Assembly: GCA_036303105.1 (NCBI GenBank)
Contig: JAXJBF010000132.1
Coordinates: 9,578-73,577, forward strand
Reading direction: 5' to 3'
Length of the DNA: 64,000 nucleotides
DNA from: UMGS1590 sp036303105
GTDB taxonomy: Bacteria; Bacillota; Peptococcia; Peptococcales; Peptococcaceae
This document shows positions 16,901 through 24,237 of this stretch, piece by piece. The position numbers and the translations under genes are program-made. Under the pieces are notes generated by a model that had not been told where the DNA came from, did not search any database, and saw only the letters and a list, made by a program, of their open reading frames with translations. Each line of letters starts with the position of its first letter. Positions within the stretch are counted from its first letter, which is position 1.

Positions 16901-17154
16901 TTGTTGAAAATGCGTTTCGTGACGGCGTGCTGAAAACCACTGGAACCGGTGTGGATAAAATTCTACCGCCGGTGTCGCGTTTTGGCGGCGGTGGCTCGCG
17001 CGATAAGAAAAAGCAAACCGTGATCGAAAAATTGAAAACGTTCTTCGACAAATACTTTGGCCTTATCAGCCCAACCGAGCCACTCATGGAAGAGAAGGCT
17101 GAGTACGACGCCATGGGCAAGGTGGCCGACGGACACTGTGAATACGGGCAGTGA
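13978..17154 (+). CDS. hsdR: Type I restriction endonuclease motor/nuclease subunit
   Basis: A 1058-residue restriction subunit. The N-terminal PD-(D/E)xK nuclease shows YDTRYDVTILVNGLPLVHVE with the catalytic E165-x-K167 pair in VELKRRG. The superfamily 2 translocase follows: Walker A TTGSGKTLTS near 324, Walker B DECHRSQFG near 431, motif III FTGTPIF, and motif VI IQAFSRTNRI. The C-terminal helical region (about 830-1050) docks on HsdM. The ATG sits behind GAAAGGAGGG. Size and motif order match intact family members, with no frameshift, so the restriction function appears whole. It is preceded by the interrupted RES gene and followed after 40 nt by kptA. Confidence 0.96.
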   Translation: MSTYNIVLSTNESTVVAEYEPQTERSDAYQSEAALEAALIKMLGEQGYEYVPIHNEAELIANLRQQLEALNHYQFTDDEWKRFFKDKIANANESIVDKTRKIQEDYVQNLTRDNGATMNISLIDKKNVHNNRLQVINQYEEDGGKYDTRYDVTILVNGLPLVHVELKRRGVALKEAFNQINRYQRNSFWASSGLYEYVQLFVISNGTNTKYYSNTTRASHIKELDGSGRKHSKKTSNSFEFTSYWADGSNRVIADLVDFTKTFFAKHTLLNILTKYCVFTSEELLLVMRPYQIVATERILNRIEVSTNYKKMGTLEAGGYIWHTTGSGKTLTSFKTAQLATNLPYIDKVLFVVDRKDLDYQTIKEYERFEKGCASPNKNTAVLQRQLEDRDEKGRFHPYKIIVTTIQKLDVFISKNPSHPVRDKHVVLIFDECHRSQFGDMHTRIVGGVIKKGEKAIKVPKYFKHYHIFGFTGTPIFAENSGAGRNPMLKTTAQAFGEQLHSYTIVNAINDGNVLPFRIDYINTVKQKDDGKDKQVTAIDTEEALASPARIQAIVTYILDHFDQKTMRNAYYSLKGQRVNGFNSMFAVSSIPVCKKYYLELKKQLAERHRDLTVATIYSFAANETDSANGILGDESFDTDKLDQSSRDFLEMAIDDYNKAFATHFDTTSKGFQNYYKDLSNRVKNREVDLLLVVNMFLTGFDATTLNTLWVDKNLKMHGLIQAFSRTNRILNSVKTYGNIVCFRDLEKETNEAIGLFGDKNAKGVVVLKAYEDYYYGYTDENGKEQKGYEQRIEELLARYPLGEQIIGEQNKKDFLVLFGNILRLRNILTAFDRFAGNEILPPIDFQDYTGLYHDVYEEMKPKPGDKDSILDDVVFELELVKQVEVNIDYILMLVAKYHDSNCEDKEILVAIDKAIRSSLQLRSKKELIENFVDTINVNSDVQTDWRKFIREQREVDIQKIIIDERLKPEETKTFVENAFRDGVLKTTGTGVDKILPPVSRFGGGGSRDKKKQTVIEKLKTFFDKYFGLISPTEPLMEEKAEYDAMGKVADGHCEYGQ

Positions 17155-17194
17155 CATGCTGCCCGTCAATCCACCATAGAAAGGAGCATGCCTG

Positions 17195-17728
17195 ATGGCC
17201 TACACCAAGACGAGCAAGTTTTTGAGCCTGATTCTGCGGCACAAGCCGGAGGTGATTGGGATCACGCTGGATGAACATGGCTGGGCGCGGGTGGATGAGG
17301 TGATCGCTGGAATTGGGAAGACGCGGCCGATGTCGATGGCGATATTGGAGGAGATTGTGGCGACGGACAGCAAAGGACGCTATGCGTTCAATGAGGATAA
17401 GACGCTGATTCGTGCCAACCAGGGGCATTCTGTGCATGTGGATGTGGAGCTGGTGGAAAAGGTGCCGCCGGCGGTGCTGTATCATGGCACAGGCGAGAAG
17501 TCTGTGGCGTTGATCGAGGCGCAGGGGCTGTTGCCGATGTCGCGGCTGTATGTGCATCTGTCGACGGATATGGCGACGGCGACGAAGGTGGGCCAGCGCC
17601 ACGGCAAGCCAGTGGTGTTTCGCGTGGATGCCCAGGCGATGGCGGCGCAGGGGCATCGGTTCTATGTGTCGCGCAACGGTGTCTGGCTGACGAAGCATGT
17701 GCCGGCGAAATTTTTGCAAAGGCTGTGA
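17195..17728 (+). CDS. kptA: RNA 2'-phosphotransferase, KptA/Tpt1 family
   Basis: A 177-residue protein of normal family length. It removes an internal 2'-phosphate from RNA using NAD+, releasing nicotinamide and ADP-ribose cyclic phosphate. Family landmarks are present: KFLSLILRHKPEVIGITLDEHGW (first catalytic Arg; winged N-terminal lobe, residues 7-29), LYHGT with the NAD+-contacting His, GLLPMSRLYVHLS, and FYVSRNGVWLTKHVP near the end. ATG behind AAAGGAGCATGCC. In bacteria lacking tRNA splicing the natural substrate is uncertain; RNA repair after 2'-phosphate-leaving ligation is one proposal. Its position immediately after hsdR, with a shared terminator, puts it in the defence locus. Confidence 0.93.
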   Translation: MAYTKTSKFLSLILRHKPEVIGITLDEHGWARVDEVIAGIGKTRPMSMAILEEIVATDSKGRYAFNEDKTLIRANQGHSVHVDVELVEKVPPAVLYHGTGEKSVALIEAQGLLPMSRLYVHLSTDMATATKVGQRHGKPVVFRVDAQAMAAQGHRFYVSRNGVWLTKHVPAKFLQRL

Positions 17729-17752
17729 GTGCCTTGCTGACCAAGCAATAAT

Positions 17753-17794
17753 AAAAAGCGATGCCTGCTGTGAGACAGCGGGCATCGCTTTTTT
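17753..17794 (+). terminator. Hairpin terminator ending the restriction locus
   Basis: AAAAAGCGATGCCTGCTG pairs with CAGCGGGCATCGCTTTTT around a TGAGA loop. The A-rich left arm would also serve the convergent glycerol dehydrogenase gene. Confidence 0.88.
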
Positions 17795-17822
17795 AGAGGA
17801 AATATAGTTTAAAAGAAAAGTG

Positions 17823-18911
17823 TCAGGCGCGTGCTTTGCCGAGGGCGTCTGCGGCGATGATGGCGTCGTAGAGTTCGGCTGGGGTGACGTCGGCGACCAT
17901 GTTGTGGATGGATTCGCCTTCGACACAAGCTTTTTCAGCAATGGTGCGGATTTCTTCATCGGTGGTGATGCCGATTTCTTCGAGGCGAGTAGGCAGGCCG
18001 ACTTCGAGGCAGAAATCCTGTACTTCTTTGAATTCTTCTTTAGGGGCGCCTTCGAGTACGAGCTGGACCAGGGTGCCAAAGGCGACGCAGCTGCCGTGTG
18101 GCGCGCTGTGGCCGCCGAGGGCGGTGAGCCCGTTGTAGAAGGAATGGGCAACAGCGAGGCCACCATTGTCGGCGCCAACGCCAGACAGGTAAACGTTGGC
18201 TTCAATGATGGCATCGAGTGCTGGGGTAACGACGTTGTTTTCGCAGGCTTGTTTGGCTGCGGCGCCGTAGGTCTTCAGGGTTTTGTAGCAGAGTTCGCAC
18301 AGGGCCATGGCCGAGCGGGTGATGCCGCCAAATTCCAGGCTGGGTGCGTCGGTGCGATGGCAGGCACGCGCTTCGAAATAGGTGCCGAGGGCATCGCCCA
18401 TGCCGGCAACCAGGAATTTGACTGGTGCCTGTGCGATGATGGTGCTGTCAACGATGACAGCTTCTGGATTTTTAGGATAGAAGAGGTAGCTGTTGAAGGT
18501 CAGATCGTCGTTGTAGATGACAGAAAGACCGGTGCATGGCGCGTCGGTTGCAACGACGGTTGGAATGATGACAACAGGCAGGTGTTCGTAGTGGGCGGTT
18601 GCTTTGGCTGTGTCGATGGCGGAACCGCCGCCAACGCCGACGACCACGTTGAGGCCTTCGTCGCGCACAATTTTTCTCATGCGTTCGATTTCACCGACGC
18701 TGGAGGTGCCGCCGAAGATTTCGTAACGGCGTACATCGTCCGTGCCGTCGAAGCTGCCTTCGATTTTATCATGACACATTTTATAACCGCTATTGGAGCA
18801 GATGAACAGCCATTTGCTGCCGAGATCTTTCATTTCTTCGTGGAAGCTGTTCAGTGCATCTCTGCCTTGTACATATTTTTGTGGCGCACGCATCATTCTG
18901 AGTCTTGCCAT
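17823..18911 (-). CDS. gldA: Glycerol dehydrogenase, iron/zinc-type
   Basis: A 362-residue NAD+-dependent GldA-like enzyme oxidising glycerol to dihydroxyacetone. The N-terminal Rossmann part has VVVGVGGGSAIDTAKA and the C-terminal metal domain has the ligands Asp in AGMGDALGTYFEA, His in VAHSFYNGLTAL and His in SAPHGSCVAFGT. IIPTVVATDAPCTGLSVIY is the conserved dinucleotide/metal loop of this branch. The longest frame begins 25 codons earlier, but the chosen ATG has GAGGTGATAAAA and starts with the usual MARLRMMRAPQKYVQG. It is divergent from a DhaS-like TetR regulator, a standard arrangement for glycerol/dihydroxyacetone metabolism; no DHA kinase is in view. Confidence 0.93.
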   Translation of the reverse strand: MARLRMMRAPQKYVQGRDALNSFHEEMKDLGSKWLFICSNSGYKMCHDKIEGSFDGTDDVRRYEIFGGTSSVGEIERMRKIVRDEGLNVVVGVGGGSAIDTAKATAHYEHLPVVIIPTVVATDAPCTGLSVIYNDDLTFNSYLFYPKNPEAVIVDSTIIAQAPVKFLVAGMGDALGTYFEARACHRTDAPSLEFGGITRSAMALCELCYKTLKTYGAAAKQACENNVVTPALDAIIEANVYLSGVGADNGGLAVAHSFYNGLTALGGHSAPHGSCVAFGTLVQLVLEGAPKEEFKEVQDFCLEVGLPTRLEEIGITTDEEIRTIAEKACVEGESIHNMVADVTPAELYDAIIAADALGKARA

Positions 18912-19184
18912 TTTTATCACCTCATTATTGTTATTGTTGATTGGTAAAAATCTTTTATAGGACCTATTATAGTAACAAAACGACAATTTTCAAGGGGTGA
19001 AAATGATGTTTTTATTTTCAGAAGATAGGCAAAGTTGCTGGGGGCAGGTGTTGATCAACGATTGGGCGCATAAAGGTATCAGTTTGTAGAGTTTTTCAGG
19101 CTGTAAGTTCATTGACTAGACATAATTTTTTGAGTATCATAGAGATAATATCTTGCTGGTTGTTTTGTGGCGGGAGGGATGGCT

Positions 19185-19739
19185 GTGGCGGACTCTAATA
19201 TCACAAAGCGGGCGTTGGCTGCAGCGCTGCGCGAACTGATGGATGAGGAGCCGTTTGAGAAGATTCAAGTGGCGCATATTTGCGAGCGATGTGATATGAG
19301 CCGGAAAAGTTTTTATTATCATTTTAAGGACAAGTATGATTTGGTGAATTGGATCTTTGATACGGAAATCATTCCAGTTGTGCGGCGCGCAATTGTTTCA
19401 GAGCAGTGCGTCAAATGGCTGCAGCTGTTGTCAGAAGGCTGCGCATATTTTTATGAGAACAGAGCTTTTTACCGCAAGGCGTTGAAGATTGAGGGGCAAA
19501 ATTCTCTGGTTGATCATTTTCGTGAATTCATCCAGCCTATTTTAAGATTGCGGCTTACGGAGTTGGTGGGCGATCTTGCAGATGATGCGTTTACGGTGGA
19601 TTTTTTCACGGATGCTGTGGTGTGTTCGCTGGTGCGATGGTTGTTGGCGGATGTCTGTGAACCGGCAGATGCATTTGTTGAAAAAATGCTGACCTTGATG
19701 CACCGGAGCGCATGCGCAGTGTGTCGTGAGTTTGAATAA
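19185..19739 (+). CDS. TetR-family regulator, DhaS-like
   Basis: A 184-residue regulator. The N-terminal HTH reads ADSNITKRALAAALRELMDE followed by QVAHICERCDMSRKSFYYHFKDKYDLVNWIF, which is the DhaS/YbiH-like type in which helix 3 is SRKSFYYHF. The C-terminal TetR_C domain is helical and has no known ligand motif. The GTG at 19185 is chosen because GGGAGGG lies 6 nt before it; a GTG and an ATG further upstream are on or before the ribosome site. It is divergent from glycerol dehydrogenase across 273 bp, so it probably controls gldA, but it could also act on the radical-SAM genes beyond it. Confidence 0.87.
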   Translation: MADSNITKRALAAALRELMDEEPFEKIQVAHICERCDMSRKSFYYHFKDKYDLVNWIFDTEIIPVVRRAIVSEQCVKWLQLLSEGCAYFYENRAFYRKALKIEGQNSLVDHFREFIQPILRLRLTELVGDLADDAFTVDFFTDAVVCSLVRWLLADVCEPADAFVEKMLTLMHRSACAVCREFE

Positions 19740-19746
19740 AAAATAA

Positions 19747-19780
19747 AAAAACAGACGATCGTGAAAGATCGTCTGTTTTT
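19747..19780. terminator. Bidirectional hairpin terminator
   Basis: ACAGACGATC...GATCGTCTGT with A-run on the left and T-run on the right, shared by the convergent TetR gene and the cysteine-free radical-SAM paralogue. Confidence 0.88.
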
Positions 19781-19784
19781 GTGT

Positions 19785-20804
19785 TTAGATGGGTTGTTTG
19801 GCACAGGCCCTGGCAAGGATATGGGCGAGCGGCTGGCGAAAGAGGTTGTAGGGTGTGTGGATGGTTTGTGCATCCAGGTTGTAGAGATCGCCTTTTTGAT
19901 CAACATATATGGAGCAGGTGTCTTTGGAAATGATGGCGTCGACCATGCGTGTGTCTCCACGCATTTCCAAAGGGAGGGTGCAGAAGGTTTGCTGGTTGCG
20001 TGTGTCGAGGATGATCTGGTGTACCTGTTGTTGGATTGTGGCTGGACAGTTGGGCGCCGGGATGAGCACGGTGAACAGTGGCTGCAGCGCCTGGGCGTGA
20101 TGAAAGAGTGTGCCGCTGGCGATGGCGGGCAGATCTGTTTCTGTGTAAGGATACCAAACACCGTAGAGCAATCCTCTGTGCTGGATGTGTGGACAAAGGC
20201 GCTGGGCTTGTTCATTATAGCGCATCACAAGCATCAGATTGAGTTGGTCGGCAAGCTTATCAAGAACGTCATCATGCAATGTTTCAGGCTCGCAGATCAG
20301 AAAAAAGGCGCTGTCGGGATGATGCGCAGCGAGTGTGCGTGCTGGCTGGGGGTCACCATCGATGAGGAGTACCCAGGCATAGATCCCCAGAGTTTCGCCG
20401 TCATTGATGATGGTGTGGAAGGTTTGCTGTAAGTCTGGAAAATGCTTTGGATCGATTTGCAAAACGAGAGCCCAGGGAATGTTGCACTGCATTTTTTGTT
20501 CATTGGTGCGAATTTTTTGGGCGCCAATGGTGCAGGCATTGTAGCCGAGATTCATCCCAAAGGTGAAGAGATGGTCGGTGTCGGTGTTGGCGACAACATT
20601 GCGAATGAGATGATAATAGGCGCTGTGTTCGTTTTGAAGCATGCGCTGAACTGTGGAAAAGATTTTTTGCTGAAATCGTCCATTTGTGCATTGCAGTGCC
20701 ATGTCAATCAAGTTGCGGACGCCTCTTTCAGGATCGGTTTTGATTTTTTTCAACGCAGTTTTTACCGTTGTTTCAACCAAGATGCGCGACATATTTGGTT
20801 TCAT
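19785..20804 (-). CDS. Radical-SAM paralogue lacking the cluster-binding CxxxCxxC motif
   Basis: A 339-residue protein whose layout parallels the genuine radical-SAM protein encoded divergently next to it. Shared landmarks include a helical N-terminal region of about 100 residues, CNIPWALVLQIDP (partner: CNVPWAILLDPT), LGIYAWVLLIDGDP (partner: MGIYMYIYTGGEP) and a His-Pro-Asp-x-x-Phe step (HPDSAFFLICEPETL; partner: HPDCEFLSFTNGTL). Where the partner has CNLHCTGC, this protein has no cysteine triad at all, and the C-terminal SPASM-like cysteines are also missing. It therefore cannot bind the radical-SAM cluster in the usual way and is likely a non-catalytic partner, scaffold or regulator. AGGAGAGG precedes the ATG and the frame is intact. 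Confidence 0.72.
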   Translation of the reverse strand: MKPNMSRILVETTVKTALKKIKTDPERGVRNLIDMALQCTNGRFQQKIFSTVQRMLQNEHSAYYHLIRNVVANTDTDHLFTFGMNLGYNACTIGAQKIRTNEQKMQCNIPWALVLQIDPKHFPDLQQTFHTIINDGETLGIYAWVLLIDGDPQPARTLAAHHPDSAFFLICEPETLHDDVLDKLADQLNLMLVMRYNEQAQRLCPHIQHRGLLYGVWYPYTETDLPAIASGTLFHHAQALQPLFTVLIPAPNCPATIQQQVHQIILDTRNQQTFCTLPLEMRGDTRMVDAIISKDTCSIYVDQKGDLYNLDAQTIHTPYNLFRQPLAHILARACAKQPI

Positions 20805-20912
20805 AGCAACCTCTCCTTTTGGACGGTGAATTTAGTGGAAATAGCACTTAATTATTCAGTTTAAATAATATCTGTACAAAATTTCCATGGCAAGGGACAA
20901 ATGGGCGTTTGT

Positions 20913-21004
20913 GTCCAAAAATGTAACACTTTTATCAATGGGTCCAAATCTTGGACTTGATGCTTTGTGTGTCCAATGACGATGCAGATTGTTTTTTCTA
21001 TAAT
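20913..21004 (+). promoter_or_regulatory. GTCCAA operator array and promoter of the radical-SAM gene
   Basis: GTCCAA occurs at 20913-20918 and 20971-20976, and as an inverted pair GTCCAA-ATC-TTGGAC at 20942-20956. A -10 TATAAT lies at 20999-21004 with TGACGA 16 nt upstream. The pattern looks like binding sites for a dimeric regulator; which one is unknown. Confidence 0.55.
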
Positions 21005-21039
21005 TGAAAAAAATCATACGAACGGAGGAGGAACAGTTC

Positions 21040-22416
21040 ATGAGCAATGCTATAAAAAATAGTGTGCAAAAACTTGCGATTCATCAAGCGTTGAAATATA
21101 TCGAAAGCAACCCAGAAGAGAATTTGCCCAAATTAATGGATATGGTGGACAAGGTCAGCCCGGATGGCTGGTATGAAAGCCAGCGCCGTGCCTTTCGCAA
21201 TGCGATCAAAGAGAAAAACAACTGGTATCAGCTTATTTTAAAAGCCTACGATCTTGATCCTGGCGTGCGCAAAGTATTCTCGGAGAATTTTCTCTTCAAT
21301 GCCAGCCTTAAAGGTAGTGCCACCCAAAACGCTGTCAAAGAAAAAGAAGGCTGCAATGTACCTTGGGCGATTTTGTTGGATCCAACGTCGGCTTGTAACC
21401 TGCATTGCACTGGCTGCTGGGCGGCAGAGTATGGGAATCAGCTGAATCTGAGTCTTGACGACATTGATGCGATCATTCGTCAAGGCAAAGAGATGGGCAT
21501 TTACATGTACATCTATACGGGCGGCGAGCCATTGGTGCGTAAGCAGGACATCATCAAAATCTGTGAAATGCATCCGGATTGTGAATTCCTTTCGTTTACC
21601 AATGGCACCTTGATCGATGAAGCTTTTTGCAAGGATATGCTGCGCGTGAAAAATTTTGTGCCAGCCATTTCGCTGGAAGGTTTTGAAGAAGCCAACGATG
21701 GCCGCCGCGGGCAAGGTGTGTATAAAAAAGTGCAGCATGCCATGGCCTTGCTTAAAGATCATAAACTGCCATTTGGCATTTCTACATGTTACACCAGTCA
21801 AAACGTGGACGATGTGAGCAGCGAGGCGTTTTTTGATTCCATCATCGAGAGCGGCGCGCTTTTTGTTTGGTTTTTCCATTACATGCCAGTTGGCAACGAT
21901 GCTGCAGTGGAACTTCTGCCAACCCCGGAACAGCGCAAGATGATGTATGATCGCATTCGTGCTTTCCGAAAAACAAAGCCAATCTTCAGCATGGATTTTC
22001 AAAACGATGCCGAATACGTTGGCGGCTGCATTGCTGGCGGACGCCGCTATCTGCATATCAATGCCAAAGGCGATGTGGAACCATGTGTGTTTATCCACTA
22101 TTCAGATTCCAATATTCACAATATGTCGCTGTTAGAAACCTTCAAGCGGCCAATGTTTATGGCTTATCATGACAACCAGCCATTCAACGACAACATGCTG
22201 CGCCCTTGTCCAATGCTGGAAAATCCAGAATACCTGCGCAGAATGGTTAAAGAGGCAGGTGCAGTCAATACCGATTATCAAAGCATCGAAGAAGTGGACC
22301 ATCTTTGCGACAAAACCACACCATATGCCGACAATTGGAAGCCAATGGCTGATACGATCTGGTACGACGAAGGTGGCCATACCAAGACAGAGCCGGCACA
22401 AATGAACATCGAATAA
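21040..22416 (+). CDS. Radical-SAM protein with SPASM-like C-terminus (candidate lipid- or cell-envelope-modifying enzyme)
   Basis: A 458-residue radical-SAM enzyme. A helical N-terminal extension (1-105) precedes the TIM barrel; the cluster motif is C119-x3-C123-x2-C126 (ACNLHCTGCWAAEYG), followed by YTGGEPL (SAM amino-group contact) and SLEGF. Four later cysteines (GGCIAGG, EPCVF, RPCPM, HLCDK) could ligate one auxiliary cluster, SPASM/Twitch-like. ATG behind GGAGGAGGAACAG. The extension, CWAAEYG signature and auxiliary site resemble radical-SAM proteins proposed to join lipid tails in bacterial membrane-spanning lipid synthesis; this is a memory-based resemblance, not a demonstrated match. 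A cysteine-free paralogue is divergent. Monocistronic with its own terminator. Confidence 0.82.
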   Translation: MSNAIKNSVQKLAIHQALKYIESNPEENLPKLMDMVDKVSPDGWYESQRRAFRNAIKEKNNWYQLILKAYDLDPGVRKVFSENFLFNASLKGSATQNAVKEKEGCNVPWAILLDPTSACNLHCTGCWAAEYGNQLNLSLDDIDAIIRQGKEMGIYMYIYTGGEPLVRKQDIIKICEMHPDCEFLSFTNGTLIDEAFCKDMLRVKNFVPAISLEGFEEANDGRRGQGVYKKVQHAMALLKDHKLPFGISTCYTSQNVDDVSSEAFFDSIIESGALFVWFFHYMPVGNDAAVELLPTPEQRKMMYDRIRAFRKTKPIFSMDFQNDAEYVGGCIAGGRRYLHINAKGDVEPCVFIHYSDSNIHNMSLLETFKRPMFMAYHDNQPFNDNMLRPCPMLENPEYLRRMVKEAGAVNTDYQSIEEVDHLCDKTTPYADNWKPMADTIWYDEGGHTKTEPAQMNIE

Positions 22417-22470
22417 ACGGTGGCACCAGCATGATGCTGCCTTTTCCTACCCTCTCTTTTTTCACACCAG

Positions 22471-22514
22471 AAACCAGGCGTCTTTCGGTTTTTACCGTCT
22501 GACGCCTGGTTTTT
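22471..22514 (+). terminator. Two-tier hairpin terminator
   Basis: Outer arms AAACCAGGCGTC / GACGCCTGGTTT enclose an inner CGGT-TTTT-ACCG stem, followed by Ts. Confidence 0.88.
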
Positions 22515-22650
22515 GTGTTGCTATGGATGATGTGCCCGGCAACCAAACCGAACATTTTTCATAAAAATATGGTGGGGCTGGTTGGTGGTGTGTGGGGAAG
22601 GGACTTTTTATAATAGGGGTGAAGAATCACAAAAACAGGAGGTTGTGGCA

Positions 22651-23700
22651 ATGCATGGTGGATGGTGGTGGATGGTGCTGGCTGGGATTGTGTCGGCTGG
22701 TGTGAAACTGGGATGCTGGTGCTATGGCAACACGCACTGGTGGGTGAAGGAGATGCATAGGATTGAGGCGCTGGGCGTGCAGGAGCGGCAGGCTGTGTTG
22801 CCGAATGGGCATGTGATCAATTATGGTGAGCTGGGCGGTGAAGGGCCGGCACTGCTGCTGATCCACGGGCAGATGGGCGCCTGGCAGGATTATGCTGCGG
22901 TGATGCCGCAGCTGTCTCAGCAGTGGCATGTGTATGCGGTGGATGTGTACGGCCATGGCGGTTCGTCCCATGAGGAAGCGCTGTATTATTTGGATGTGAA
23001 CGGGGAGGATTTGATCGCGTTCATAGAGCAGGAGATTGGCGTGCCGGTTGTGGTGAGCGGTCATTCCAATGGGGCCTTGCTGGCGGCGTACATGGCTGCT
23101 TATGGCGGCCGCTGGGTGCGCGGTGCGCTGCTGGAAGATCCGCCGGTGTTTTCGACGGAAGGCGAAGACTGGGAAAAGACCTTTGCCTATATTGACACCT
23201 ATGCGCCGCTGCACGCGTACTTATCATCGCCGCAGAAGGAATGCTGGCCAGCGTATTATCTGCGGCACTGTTATTGGGGCCAGCTGTTCATGAAACCAGT
23301 GATGCCGTTTTTGGCCAATTATGCACAGTGGACGGCGCGGCGCCATCCCGATGAAGAGGTGAAGATGCCGTTTCTGCCGCGCAGCATCACCTGCATGTTC
23401 CATCATGTGGGGCAGTATGATATGCTGTATGGAGAACATTTCTATGATTTAACGTGGAGCCGCGGCGTGCGCCACGCGCAAATGCTGGCAGACATTGCGG
23501 TGCCGTGCGTGTATCTGCATGCGAAAGAAACGGTATCGCCTGAAGGCGTGTTGTTCTGCGCGGCATCGCGGGCGCAGGCGGAGCGCGCGGTGGCGCTGAT
23601 TGGCGACAATGCGGCGCTCATTGAAACGCCGGACAGCGACCACAACATTCATGGCAAACACATGGCGCTTTATTTGGAGGCCCTGTCGCGGTTATTATGA
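22651..23700 (+). CDS. Membrane-anchored alpha/beta hydrolase
   Basis: A 349-residue alpha/beta-hydrolase. A hydrophobic N-terminal helix (about residues 4-26, WWWMVLAGIVSAGVKLGCW) probably anchors it in the membrane. The fold shows the oxyanion strand LLLIHGQMGAWQDYA, the VYGHGGSS loop, the nucleophile elbow SGHSNGALLA (Ser in GHSNG) and the catalytic His in DSDHNIHGKH near the C-terminus. The acid residue is probably the Asp before the VYLHAKETVSPEG strand region, not certain. ATG behind CAGGAGGTTGTGGCA. It is followed 15 nt later by an XRE-AbrB regulator. The substrate is unknown. Confidence 0.88.
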   Translation: MHGGWWWMVLAGIVSAGVKLGCWCYGNTHWWVKEMHRIEALGVQERQAVLPNGHVINYGELGGEGPALLLIHGQMGAWQDYAAVMPQLSQQWHVYAVDVYGHGGSSHEEALYYLDVNGEDLIAFIEQEIGVPVVVSGHSNGALLAAYMAAYGGRWVRGALLEDPPVFSTEGEDWEKTFAYIDTYAPLHAYLSSPQKECWPAYYLRHCYWGQLFMKPVMPFLANYAQWTARRHPDEEVKMPFLPRSITCMFHHVGQYDMLYGEHFYDLTWSRGVRHAQMLADIAVPCVYLHAKETVSPEGVLFCAASRAQAERAVALIGDNAALIETPDSDHNIHGKHMALYLEALSRLL

Positions 23701-23715
23701 AGGGATGCGTGAACG

Positions 23716-24156
23716 ATGCTGAGTGATAATATTTCCATGCTGCGGATGCTCAATGGCTATTCCCAGGAAGAGGTGGCGGCGCGCGTCGGCGTCTCCCGAC
23801 AGGCCTATGCGAAGTGGGAAAAGGGCGACACCTTGCCAGATGTGCTGCATTGTCAGAAACTGGCGGTTCTTTACGATACGACGATTGACGCCTTGCTGAA
23901 TTTTGATGCCAAAGTCGGGCAAACAGCGCTGACACCGGCGCCGAAGGGCAAGCACATCTTTGGCACGGTGAAGCTCAATGACCACGGCCAGGTCGTGATT
24001 CCCAAGAAAGCACGCAGCCTGTTTCACTTGCAGCCAGGCGACGAACTGGTGGTGCTTGGCGACGAAGCGGAAGGCCTGGCAATGATCCGCGCCGATGTAT
24101 TCGAAGAACGCCTGCACCAGCTCTGGACCCAGGCCGTGACACAGCAGAAGGAGTAG
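23716..24156 (+). CDS. XRE helix-turn-helix regulator fused to an AbrB/SpoVT-type domain
   Basis: A 146-residue regulator with two DNA-binding modules. Residues 1-60 are an XRE HTH (ISMLRMLNGYSQEEVAARVG, then SRQAYAKWEKGDTLPDV). Residues about 78-125 are a swapped-hairpin AbrB/MazE-like domain (GTVKLNDHGQVVIPKKARSLF, LQPGDELVVLGDE; quoted in parts). The fusion is a known architecture in clostridia, where it often sits beside a small membrane or hydrolase gene it regulates. Here it follows the hydrolase by 15 nt and is followed by a strong terminator, so the pair forms an operon. The ligand is unknown. Confidence 0.9.
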   Translation: MLSDNISMLRMLNGYSQEEVAARVGVSRQAYAKWEKGDTLPDVLHCQKLAVLYDTTIDALLNFDAKVGQTALTPAPKGKHIFGTVKLNDHGQVVIPKKARSLFHLQPGDELVVLGDEAEGLAMIRADVFEERLHQLWTQAVTQQKE

Positions 24157-24176
24157 GTGCCGTGAGATTGTCCATG

Positions 24177-24215
24177 ACAAAAGCAGCCGTTCCTGAGGGA
24201 GCGGCTGCTTTTGTT
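24177..24215. terminator. Bidirectional hairpin terminator
   Basis: ACAAAAGCAGCCG pairs with CGGCTGCTTTTGT. It also serves the convergent aldo/keto reductase. Confidence 0.85.
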
Positions 24216-24237
24216 ATGAGAAAGGATGAAAGAGATA

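Noticed and set aside
17195..17728. KptA as a toxin of a toxin-antitoxin pair
   Set aside because: All family motifs of the RNA 2'-phosphotransferase are present and no antitoxin-like gene adjoins; the enzyme is best described by its own family.
17084..18947. Two long overlapping frames around the kptA-gldA boundary
   Set aside because: They run across kptA and glycerol dehydrogenase in the opposite direction and show none of the family motifs; the real genes match on the other strand.
21040..22416. HpnH-type hopanoid radical-SAM enzyme
   Set aside because: HpnH is shorter and has a different N-terminus, and no hopanoid genes are nearby; the extension and auxiliary cysteines do not match.
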